Origin: Candidatus Atribacteria bacterium 4572_76
GTDB lineage: Bacteria > Atribacterota > Phoenicimicrobiia > Phoenicimicrobiales > Phoenicimicrobiaceae
Assembly (NCBI GenBank): GCA_002084865.1
Contig: NBMG01000045.1
Span: forward strand, 5,135 to 10,758
Reading direction: 5' to 3'
Length of the DNA stretch: 5,624 nt
The translations under genes were made by a program, and so were the position numbers. Of this stretch, positions 1-5,282 are shown piece by piece. The stretch's first letter is position 1, and each line of letters starts with the position of its first letter. Below the pieces are notes generated by a model. It ran no database searches, had not been told where the DNA came from, and saw only the letters and a list, made by a program, of their open reading frames with translations.

Positions 1-20
1 TAACCCCTAGTATTTCTTTT

Positions 21-77
21 TCTTGGCTATATACTCGATACTCAATACTATATACTGTTTTTCTATATACTATATGC
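21..77 (-). repeat. Degenerate 7-bp tandem repeat array A (GTATNKA-like)
   Basis: Read on the minus strand, units of seven bases starting with G follow one another: GCATATA (77-71), GTATATA (70-64), a divergent GAAAAAC plus one extra base (63-56), then GTATATA (55-49), GTATTGA (48-42), GTATCGA (41-35), GTATATA (34-28) and a decayed GCCAAGA (27-21). The four units from 55 to 28 are in perfect register. The period of 7 is not a multiple of 3 and the region is non-coding. The array resembles in style the short tandemly repeated heptanucleotide (STRR) elements described in filamentous cyanobacteria, but the unit sequence differs and no homology is claimed. Confidence 0.75.
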
Positions 78-98
78 TATTTTTTTAGAAACAAAATT

Positions 99-127
99 AT
101 TATAATACAAAAGCATAAATAACACAA
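99..127 (-). promoter_or_regulatory. Candidate sigma-70-type promoter pointing left out of the window
   Basis: On the minus strand a perfect TATAAT (-10, positions 104-99) lies exactly 17 nt downstream of TTGTGT (127-122), which keeps the TTG core of a -35 box but matches only 3 of 6 bases. Transcription would start near 92 and run through heptad array A towards a gene left of position 1. The surroundings are very AT-rich, so a chance TATAAT is quite possible. The same bases also contain TATAAT on the plus strand, but no -35 box is properly spaced there. Confidence 0.35.
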
Positions 128-140
128 TCTTTTAAAGAAA

Positions 141-175
141 ATTTCGAGTATCGCGTATTGCGTATCGAGTTAAGA
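141..175 (+). repeat. Degenerate 7-bp tandem repeat array B (GTATYGM)
   Basis: On the plus strand the units are ATTTCGA (141-147), GTATCGC (148-154), GTATTGC (155-161), GTATCGA (162-168) and a decayed GTTAAGA (169-175), all in register. The unit is the same family as array A but in the opposite orientation, so 33-55 and 148-170 can pair as an imperfect inverted repeat: 19 of 23 positions are complementary, and 15 of 16 in the outer part (33-48 with 155-170). No coding function is apparent. Confidence 0.75.
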
Positions 176-197
176 AAGAGAAAATGGGATGTGTCTA

Positions 198-242
198 TTT
201 AACAAAGGTTGAGTAGTAAGAATCCAGAATTTTTAACAAAGG
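198..242 (+). repeat. Pair of 11-bp direct repeats downstream of the deacetylase
   Basis: TTTAACAAAGG occurs at 198-208 and again, identically, at 232-242, 34 bp apart start to start. The second copy ends one base before the deacetylase stop codon (read on the other strand). The 23 bases between the copies include a possible heptad stretch with AG at every seventh position (212, 219, 226). The copies could be a target-site duplication around a small insertion or a chance repeat in AT-rich DNA. Confidence 0.45.
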
Positions 243-243
243 C

Positions 244-1161
244 TTATTTAACTAATTCTGACACCGGGACTATTTCTATGCCAGCTTTAATCAATTCAGG
301 AACCATCCTCTTCAGTACATAAAAAGTATTTATACGGCTATGACCAATAGCAATAGCCTGTCCTTCTCTTAGGGCAGTCTTTTGAACTTCTAATATCTGT
401 CCTTTAATATAATCCATATCGTTCTCATTATCCAAAAAGACCGACCTTACCGCAGATTTAATTTCCATCTCTCTGGCTACTTCATAGGCAATTGAATCCT
501 TAGTGGTTACACTATCTATGAAAAATAAATTATATTTTTTAATTTCTTCTAAAACTATCTCCATTATTTCCCTATCTTCGGTAATCTTTGAGCCCATATG
601 ATTATTAACCCCTATAATATAAGGGAAATTAAAAATACAATCTCTGACAGCCTGTCTTATTTCTTCTTCCGACATATCGGATTTAATGGCGCCGGGTCCG
701 GGGTCAGTACCATTATTATTAGCCTCCATTGGTAAATGCAGCATAATTTCTTTATTATTTTTTTCTCCCTCTTCAGCAGTAAACTCAGAATACTGGAGAA
801 AAGGTAATATAGATAGTGCCACAGGAAATTCCAGTTCCATCATTTTTTTTGCCACTTCTGTTTCATATCCTAAATCATCTATTATAAAAGCTGCTTTTGG
901 TGAAAAGTTTATCTCTCCCTCTGAAGAGGCTAAATCATCAACTATTAAATCTGTATATTGTTCGCTGTCATAAGTGGGTCCTTCAGGTTCCTTTACCTCT
1001 AACTCTATTTCATTAGTAGTCGCTGGGTTAATATTTTGGGTATTACGAAGACTATTTTCTTCCTTAATAGACTTATTAAATAGATTAGAAATGTTAAAAG
1101 CTATGATCAAAATAATTACTAAAGCGATAATATTTATAATTTCTCTCTGGCTCTTTTTCAA
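244..1161 (-). CDS. Divergent polysaccharide deacetylase (YibQ / DUF610 family), membrane-anchored
   Basis: This is a predicted envelope protein of the divergent polysaccharide deacetylase family (Polysacc_deac_2). The longest frame begins at ATG 1179 (311 residues), but that ATG has GGAG only 1 nt upstream and lies inside a heptad repeat. A TTG at 1161 has AGGGGG 9 nt upstream and is preferred (305 residues). Numbering from ATG 1179, an N-terminal hydrophobic anchor spans about 14-33, a low-complexity acidic linker about 35-93, and the catalytic-type domain about 95-310. Visible family motifs are IIDDLG (D101, D102), LHLPME (H148), GVNNHMGS (H194), FIDS (D222), VFLDN (D250) and AIAIGH (H280). 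The metal-site aspartate and histidine of the NodB-like fold appear present, but the substrate is not established for this family; a peptidoglycan or other envelope glycan is inferred. It follows ctpA by about 110 nt on the same strand, and the envC-ctpA-yibQ neighbourhood recurs in bacteria. The family call is firm; the start is less certain. Confidence 0.88.
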   Translation of the reverse strand: MKKSQREIINIIALVIILIIAFNISNLFNKSIKEENSLRNTQNINPATTNEIELEVKEPEGPTYDSEQYTDLIVDDLASSEGEINFSPKAAFIIDDLGYETEVAKKMMELEFPVALSILPFLQYSEFTAEEGEKNNKEIMLHLPMEANNNGTDPGPGAIKSDMSEEEIRQAVRDCIFNFPYIIGVNNHMGSKITEDREIMEIVLEEIKKYNLFFIDSVTTKDSIAYEVAREMEIKSAVRSVFLDNENDMDYIKGQILEVQKTALREGQAIAIGHSRINTFYVLKRMVPELIKAGIEIVPVSELVK

Positions 1162-1170
1162 AATAAATTT

Positions 1171-1176
1171 CCCCCT
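1171..1176 (-). promoter_or_regulatory. Ribosome binding site deciding the deacetylase start
   Basis: AGGGGG on the minus strand sits 9 nt before TTG 1161. It overlaps codons 2-3 of the longer frame that starts at ATG 1179. This favours the TTG start over the ATG, whose own GGAG is only 1 nt away. Confidence 0.5.
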
Positions 1177-1195
1177 CATGCTCCACGCTCTATAC
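1175..1195 (-). repeat. Degenerate 7-bp repeat array C (GYRTRGA) at the deacetylase 5' end
   Basis: Three minus-strand units in register, GTATAGA (1195-1189), GCGTGGA (1188-1182) and GCATGAG (1181-1175), fit the G-Y-R-T-N-G-A pattern of arrays A and B with some decay. The array runs directly into the G-rich ribosome binding site and contains the ATG at 1179 that opens the longest deacetylase frame. Confidence 0.55.
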
Positions 1196-1213
1196 TAATA
1201 GTTTTAATACCTA

Positions 1214-1238
1214 AGGGGCAGACACAAGGTCTGCCCCT
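1214..1238. repeat. REP-like palindrome with a perfect 10-bp stem
   Basis: AGGGGCAGAC (1214-1223) and GTCTGCCCCT (1229-1238) are exact reverse complements around a 5-nt loop. The stem is GC-rich in an otherwise AT-rich region. On the minus strand the hairpin begins with GTAG (1240-1237); a GTAG tetranucleotide at the 5' foot of the hairpin is typical of REP elements mobilised by RAYT (TnpA-REP) transposases. Neither side carries a T-run, so it is not a standard intrinsic terminator, although it could stabilise or attenuate the ctpA transcript 3' end. Similar GTAGGGGC-type hairpins are, to my knowledge, dispersed in many bacterial genomes. Confidence 0.7.
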
Positions 1239-1244
1239 ACGACT

Positions 1245-1272
1245 TATTCACCATTCACTAACAACTAACGAC
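1245..1272 (-). repeat. Degenerate 7-bp repeat array D (GTNGTTA / GTGAATR) at the ctpA 3' end
   Basis: On the minus strand, four units in register follow the end of ctpA: GTCGTTA (1272-1266), GTTGTTA (1265-1259), GTGAATG (1258-1252) and GTGAATA (1251-1245). The unit differs from arrays A-C but the 7-bp period is the same. The array overlaps the third base of the ctpA stop codon and, after 4 nt, adjoins the REP-like hairpin, so the ctpA-deacetylase gap is built almost wholly from repeats. Confidence 0.7.
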
Positions 1273-2459
1273 TAATTCAGTTCCTCTTCCAATAACTGTA
1301 TCGCCTTATTTAATTGCATATCCTGTTCGCTATCTTCTACCGGTTCCACTAATATATCCGGTTCAATTCCGATATGATTTATAGATCGTTCACTGGGAGT
1401 AAAATATTCAGAAGTAGTAATAACAACTCCCGAGCCATCAGATAGATTAAAGACCTGTTGAACTACTCCCTTACCAAAGGTCCTCTCTCCTAGCAACTTT
1501 CCTCTTCCGGAATCCTGAACCGCTCCGGATACAATCTCTGAGGCGCTTGCGCTCCCCTCATTAATTAGTACAATTAAAGGCCATTCGGGGTATTTATTCC
1601 CTCTGGAGTTTATTGTATCCGTTATCCCATCTCTATCCTTAATATGGACTATCGGTCCTTCTTTTATAAACTTACTGGCCACCTCTATAGCGCTATCCAA
1701 TAACCCTCCCGGATTATTGCGTAAATCGAGGATAATCCCCCGGATATTACTATCTTTTTTAAACTTATTTAAAACTTCTTCTAATTCAGGTTCGGTATTC
1801 ACATTAAAAGTAGTAATTCGGATATAACCAAGGTTATTATCCTTTCCCATTATCTCCCTTTTTACCGCTTTAACTTCGATTATATCTCGAATTATGGTAA
1901 TTTCTAAAATTTCCTCTACATTTTCTCTCTTAATTCCTAAGGTGACCTCAGTTCCTTTCTTCCCTCTTAGAATATTAACTGCTTCATCCAACCCAATTCC
2001 TTCAGTCGATTTTCCATCAATCTCTACTATCTTATCTCCTGCTTTTATTCCTGCTCTATAGGCTGGGGTATCCTCAATAGGAGAGATTATAGTTAATTGC
2101 TCATCTTTTATTGAGATAATTATCCCTAACCCTCCGAAATGACCTAAAAACATATCTTCCTGCTCTCTTTTAAGTGCTTGAGGGTCCATATAACGAGTAT
2201 AAGGGTCATCAAGGGCTTTAAGCATGCCTTTTATAGCCCCCTGAATAACTACATCTAAATCTATATCCTTCTTTACGTATTCAAACCTTACCAAATTTAA
2301 AGTTTCAAAGAAAGGCTCTAGGTTGTTAAATAGCATCTCTTCATTAGTCGTACCATTTGCCCTAACATTATAAAATAGAAATCCACTTATTATGGTAACC
2401 AGTACAAAAATCGAAATTAAAGTAATTATTTTCTTTCTTTTGACATTTATATTTATCAA
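1272..2459 (-). CDS. ctpA: C-terminal processing protease, S41 family with PDZ domain
   Basis: This is a serine protease of the CtpA/Prc family (S41A), predicted to be anchored in the membrane and to act on the outer face. The longest frame starts at TTG 2474 (400 residues); numbering follows it. Hydrophobic anchor or signal about 15-36, N-terminal helical region about 45-105, PDZ domain about 108-195 (GGLGI at 114-118), then the catalytic core to about 375. The catalytic Ser/Lys dyad is seen as S310 in the GSASASE motif and K335 in FGKG, with the 25-residue spacing found in E. coli Prc (S452/K477). I prefer TTG 2459 (395 residues) because GGCGGTGA, a near match to the full anti-Shine-Dalgarno complement, lies 5 nt before it; TTG 2474 has no such site. 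It begins about 34 nt after envC and shares its strand. Known CtpA substrates include cell-wall hydrolases and their regulators, so control of the FtsEX-EnvC pathway is a reasonable inference, not shown here. Confidence 0.93.
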   Translation of the reverse strand: MININVKRKKIITLISIFVLVTIISGFLFYNVRANGTTNEEMLFNNLEPFFETLNLVRFEYVKKDIDLDVVIQGAIKGMLKALDDPYTRYMDPQALKREQEDMFLGHFGGLGIIISIKDEQLTIISPIEDTPAYRAGIKAGDKIVEIDGKSTEGIGLDEAVNILRGKKGTEVTLGIKRENVEEILEITIIRDIIEVKAVKREIMGKDNNLGYIRITTFNVNTEPELEEVLNKFKKDSNIRGIILDLRNNPGGLLDSAIEVASKFIKEGPIVHIKDRDGITDTINSRGNKYPEWPLIVLINEGSASASEIVSGAVQDSGRGKLLGERTFGKGVVQQVFNLSDGSGVVITTSEYFTPSERSINHIGIEPDILVEPVEDSEQDMQLNKAIQLLEEELN

Positions 2460-2464
2460 ATTTT

Positions 2465-2472
2465 TCACCGCC
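2465..2472 (-). promoter_or_regulatory. Strong ribosome binding site deciding the ctpA start
   Basis: GGCGGTGA on the minus strand matches 7 of 8 bases of the ideal GGAGGTGA. It lies 5 nt before TTG 2459 and overlaps the first codons of the longer frame (TTG 2474, GTG 2468). It points to translation starting at TTG 2459. Confidence 0.55.
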
Positions 2473-2493
2473 AAATTTTTAGAATATTTATAC

Positions 2494-3708
2494 TTATAGC
2501 CAATTCATAGGGTCGGTAGGTTTGCCTTCTACTCTAACTTCAAAATGCAGCCTGGTAGAAGAAACACCGCCACTATCGCCCACCTGACCTATGGATTGCC
2601 CTTTTTTTACTTTATCCCCAATATCTATTAAAATTTTAGAAAGGTGCGCATACAGAGTAGTAATCCTTCCTCCATGATCAATAATTATTATCTGCCCGTA
2701 CCCCTTTATGTTTCCGGTATAAATTATCTCTCCCGAACCGGCTGCATGGACTACCTGTCCAAGGGGGGCACTAATATCTATTCCAGAATTAAAGGTATAA
2801 GTATTAAATTCAATATTTTTTTGTCTTCCATACCCAGAAATTAATTTACCCTGTACGGGCAAAGCCAAAATCCCCTTCTTAGGTTTTAGGGTAACCGTCG
2901 GTACTTCCTTTTGGGAGGTTTTCCTGGAATCCTCTTTTTGTTGTTTATAAATTCTCTCTATTATATGCTTTATTTCCTGAGAAGATTGCTCTAACTCTTT
3001 CAAAGACTTTAGGTATGCTTCTTTTTGAGAGTTTATTTTATTAATTATGGACTTTTTGGCTTTAATAGAAAATTCAATATTTTCTTTCTCTTTCTCTACT
3101 TCTTTTTTTAACAAACTCAATATCTCTTCTCTGTTCTCCAGGTTTATTTTATCATTCTCTATCTTTTTCATCTGCTGGCGAATATCATTAATAACTTCAG
3201 CATCCAAAGACAGAATATTTTTTATATATCTGAAACGAGTAAGAAAATCAGAAAAGCTTTCACTATTAAATAAAATTTCTATATAGCTGGTTAGGCCGCG
3301 TTTATATACTTCCCTTAACCTGTTTTCCAATAGTTTAGTCTTTTCTTTTAGTATCTGTTTTTCAAGAATAAGCTCATCTTCACCTTGTTTTATCTCTTTT
3401 TGAGCAAGTTCCAAATCCTTTTTGATAGCTTGTAACTCTTTTTCTGTATCCCGTAAAAGTTTTTCAATTTTATGAAGTGTTTCTAAATAACCTCTTTCTT
3501 TCTTTTGTAAATTATTAATTTCATCTTTAGTATTTTTAATCTGCTGCTCTATCTTTTTTAATCTCTGTTTTTCCTCGTTTATCTTTTTACTGTAGTCTCC
3601 GCTGCTATCACTATAACTAAAAAAAACAACAAACAAGATGAAGGTTAAAATCAATATTAAAATAGAAAATATTTTCTTGTTTATTAAAACTAATCTCTTT
3701 TTATACAT
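2494..3708 (-). CDS. EnvC-like murein hydrolase activator: coiled coil plus degenerate LytM (M23) domain
   Basis: The 404-residue protein has an N-terminal signal/anchor (about 13-31), a long charged coiled-coil region in two stretches (about 38-135 and 170-260), a linker (about 258-278) and a C-terminal LytM/M23 domain (about 280-404). This is the EnvC layout. In active LytM enzymes the first metal ligand is the His of HxxxD; here it is N307 (NSGID), with D311 kept. The final HxH motif reads RLH (R386, H388), so its first, catalytic His is lost, while H355 of LYAH remains. With two of the key residues replaced, hydrolase activity is unlikely and an amidase-activating role like that of E. coli EnvC is inferred. 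The C-terminal end, with FEVR and DPMNWL, matches the family. It starts with an 8-nt overlap into ftsX, with AGGA 10 nt upstream of the ATG, so it is probably translationally coupled to FtsX, whose extracellular loop recruits such coiled-coil partners. Confidence 0.88.
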   Translation of the reverse strand: MYKKRLVLINKKIFSILILILTFILFVVFFSYSDSSGDYSKKINEEKQRLKKIEQQIKNTKDEINNLQKKERGYLETLHKIEKLLRDTEKELQAIKKDLELAQKEIKQGEDELILEKQILKEKTKLLENRLREVYKRGLTSYIEILFNSESFSDFLTRFRYIKNILSLDAEVINDIRQQMKKIENDKINLENREEILSLLKKEVEKEKENIEFSIKAKKSIINKINSQKEAYLKSLKELEQSSQEIKHIIERIYKQQKEDSRKTSQKEVPTVTLKPKKGILALPVQGKLISGYGRQKNIEFNTYTFNSGIDISAPLGQVVHAAGSGEIIYTGNIKGYGQIIIIDHGGRITTLYAHLSKILIDIGDKVKKGQSIGQVGDSGGVSSTRLHFEVRVEGKPTDPMNWL

Positions 3709-4585
3709 TTAAATATTTTCCTACAGAAAACATACTCCCTAAAATTCCCACTAAACTCCCTAACAGTACAATTGCTATACCTATAGGTAATAAATCCATA
3801 TTGTCCACTACCAATGGTAAAAAAGGAATGGCTTGATGTACTTTATCTACGGCAAAAATATAAAAGTAATATAATATTATTATGGAAAAAAGGCTTGAGA
3901 TAAAACCCTGTAAAAATCCTTCAATTATAAAAGGCCATTTAATAAACCAGGAAGTAGCTCCTGATAAGCTCATTATTTCAATTTCATTTCTTCTGGCATA
4001 TACAGTAATTTTTATTATATTAGATATAATTAAAATAGAAGCAAAAACCAGGAGGGCTAATACTAACATCCCCGCTCTTCTAAATACATAAGTAAAATTT
4101 AACAATTTTTCTGCTATTTCTCGGCCATATTCAACTTCTTCCACTTTTTTAAATTCAGCAATCCGATTAGCAATCTGCTCAATCATTTTAGGGTCTTTCA
4201 CCTGTATCTCAAGAGAAGCTGGAAGCGGGTTTTTTTCAATAGCACTGAGTATATCTTTCTGCTCTCCCAAATCCTTTAGTAACCTCTGATAAGCCTCTTC
4301 TTTAGATACAAATTTTACCTCTTTTATCCCATCTATTGAAGCAATATTGCTTTTTAAATTGTTTATCTCGGCTTGGGAAATATTATCTTCTAAATAAACT
4401 ATAATCTCTAACTGGGATTCTATATTTTTTAGAAAAAGACTGGAATTTATAGAAATTAATAGAAACACTCCAACAATAATTAAAATAGTAGTAATGCTTA
4501 ATATTGTTGCCATACTCATTAAAGTACTTCTTCTAAAACTGAGTAAAGCCTCTCTAAAATAAAATCCCATATTCTCAAAAATCAT
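3701..4585 (-). CDS. ftsX: Cell-division ABC transporter-like membrane subunit FtsX
   Basis: FtsX is the membrane half of FtsEX, which controls peptidoglycan hydrolysis at the septum or side wall instead of transporting a substrate. The 294-residue protein has the expected four membrane segments (about 24-47, 171-195, 220-246 and 265-288), with a large extracytoplasmic loop (about 48-170) between the first two. That loop carries typical FtsX features such as IVYLEDNIS (62-70) and VKFVSKEEAYQ (90-100). The N-terminal stretch REALLSFRRSTLMSMATILS (11-30) is typical of the family, and RRNEIEIMSLSGAT (198-211) is the usual cytoplasmic FtsE-coupling loop with the MxxxGA signature. The ATG at 4585 is supported by AGAGGG 10 nt upstream, located in the last codons of ftsE. 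The gap to the ftsE stop is 1 nt, and the 3' end overlaps envC by 8 nt. The length is normal and no defect is seen. Confidence 0.96.
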   Translation of the reverse strand: MIFENMGFYFREALLSFRRSTLMSMATILSITTILIIVGVFLLISINSSLFLKNIESQLEIIVYLEDNISQAEINNLKSNIASIDGIKEVKFVSKEEAYQRLLKDLGEQKDILSAIEKNPLPASLEIQVKDPKMIEQIANRIAEFKKVEEVEYGREIAEKLLNFTYVFRRAGMLVLALLVFASILIISNIIKITVYARRNEIEIMSLSGATSWFIKWPFIIEGFLQGFISSLFSIIILYYFYIFAVDKVHQAIPFLPLVVDNMDLLPIGIAIVLLGSLVGILGSMFSVGKYLNV

Positions 4586-4586
4586 C

Positions 4587-5261
4587 TTAATATGTCCCTC
4601 TTTGTGTATCTTCTATTATTCGTCCCCGCTCCAATCTCACTACTCGCTTCTTAGCTTTATCTATCATAAGTTTATCATGGGAAGCCATTATAATAGTAGT
4701 TCCCCGGATGTTTATATGAAATAGAAGCTTCATAATTTCCCAGGAAGTGTAAGGATCTAAATTTCCAGTCGGTTCATCGGTAAGCAATATTAATGGTTCA
4801 TTAGCAATAGCCCGGGCAATACATAACTTTTGCTGTTCTCCTCCGGACAATAAATGTGGCTTTATCTTCCTTTTATGTTCCAGCCCGACTAAATTAAGGA
4901 CCTTATTAACTTGCTGTCTTATCTCAAAATTAGTTGCACCAATCGCTTTTAAACCAAAGGAAACATTTTCATATACCGTTCTATTATACAGTAATTTAAA
5001 ATCTTGAAAGACAATACCTATATTTCGCCTTAAATAAGGAATGTAGCCAGATTTAAGCCGGGCAATATTTATCCCATCGACAATTACCTGTCCTTTAGTG
5101 GGAACAATCCCTCGGTAAATCAATTTTAAAAAAGTACTCTTCCCTGCCCCGGTAGGGCCTACTAAAAAAACAAATTCGCCCTTTTTTATATGGATATTGA
5201 TATCCCGTAAGGCTTGAATTTTGTTGGGATAATTTTTATATACGTGAAACATTCTAATCAT
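4587..5261 (-). CDS. ftsE: Cell-division ATP-binding protein FtsE
   Basis: FtsE is the cytoplasmic ATPase that drives FtsX and thereby activates cell-wall hydrolases during division. Numbered from the preferred ATG 5261 (224 residues, close to the 222 of E. coli), the ABC motifs are complete: Walker A GPTGAGKST (35-43), Q-loop VFQDF (Q86), signature LSGGEQ (138-143), Walker B ILLTDEP (D162, E163), D-loop NLD (167-169) and switch H195 in ASHD. The ending RGTY is also typical of FtsE. The open frame extends to a TTG at 5279, but the first six residues do not fit the family, and a GAGG lies 12 nt before ATG 5261, inside the longer frame. The spacer is somewhat long. The gene starts about 21 nt after csaB and is 1 nt from ftsX. 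There is no ftsY next to it, unlike E. coli. Confidence 0.96.
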   Translation of the reverse strand: MIRMFHVYKNYPNKIQALRDINIHIKKGEFVFLVGPTGAGKSTFLKLIYRGIVPTKGQVIVDGINIARLKSGYIPYLRRNIGIVFQDFKLLYNRTVYENVSFGLKAIGATNFEIRQQVNKVLNLVGLEHKRKIKPHLLSGGEQQKLCIARAIANEPLILLTDEPTGNLDPYTSWEIMKLLFHINIRGTTIIMASHDKLMIDKAKKRVVRLERGRIIEDTQRGTY

Positions 5262-5273
5262 ATTAAATAGTAA

Positions 5274-5277
5274 CCTC
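5274..5277 (-). promoter_or_regulatory. Ribosome binding site favouring the inner ftsE start
   Basis: GAGG (within TTGAGGTT) on the minus strand lies 12 nt before ATG 5261 and overlaps the upstream TTG 5279, which itself has no site. The spacing is at the long end, so support is moderate; homology of the N-terminus agrees. Confidence 0.45.
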
Positions 5278-5282
5278 AATGG

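Larger units (their letters stand above)
1..243. other. Non-coding region left of the deacetylase, rich in heptad repeats
   Basis: No convincing gene lies in this 243-nt stretch downstream of the deacetylase stop codon. It holds a minus-strand heptad array (21-77), a candidate leftward promoter (99-127), a plus-strand heptad array (141-175), a weaker third heptad family (212-232) and two 11-bp direct repeats (198-208 and 232-242). The minus strand near the left edge reads AGGGGTTA (about 2-8), which could be the ribosome binding site of a leftward gene starting just outside the window; this is speculative. No hairpin followed by a T-run is visible directly after the deacetylase stop, so no intrinsic terminator is called. 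Confidence 0.6.

Noticed and set aside
101..106. Plus-strand TATAAT as a promoter
   Set aside because: No -35-like hexamer is found 16-18 nt upstream, and it would transcribe into the 3' ends of convergent-oriented genes.
21..175. CRISPR array or leader
   Set aside because: The units are 7 bp with no spacers and no 23-40 bp direct repeats; no cas gene is nearby.
686..1198. Plus-strand open frames over the deacetylase gene
   Set aside because: They are antisense to a gene with clear family motifs and show no recognisable domain or ribosome binding site.
1214..1238. Rho-independent terminator for ctpA
   Set aside because: The stem is strong, but neither strand has a run of T after it; the minus strand continues with TTAGGTATT, so a REP-like element fits better.
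2494..2870. Active M23 zinc endopeptidase
   Set aside because: Two key residues are replaced (N307 for the metal-ligand His, R386 for the catalytic His of HxH), so an activator is more likely.
2644..4091. Plus-strand open frames over envC and ftsX
   Set aside because: They are short, lie opposite well-supported coding sequence, and have low-complexity or no recognisable protein content.
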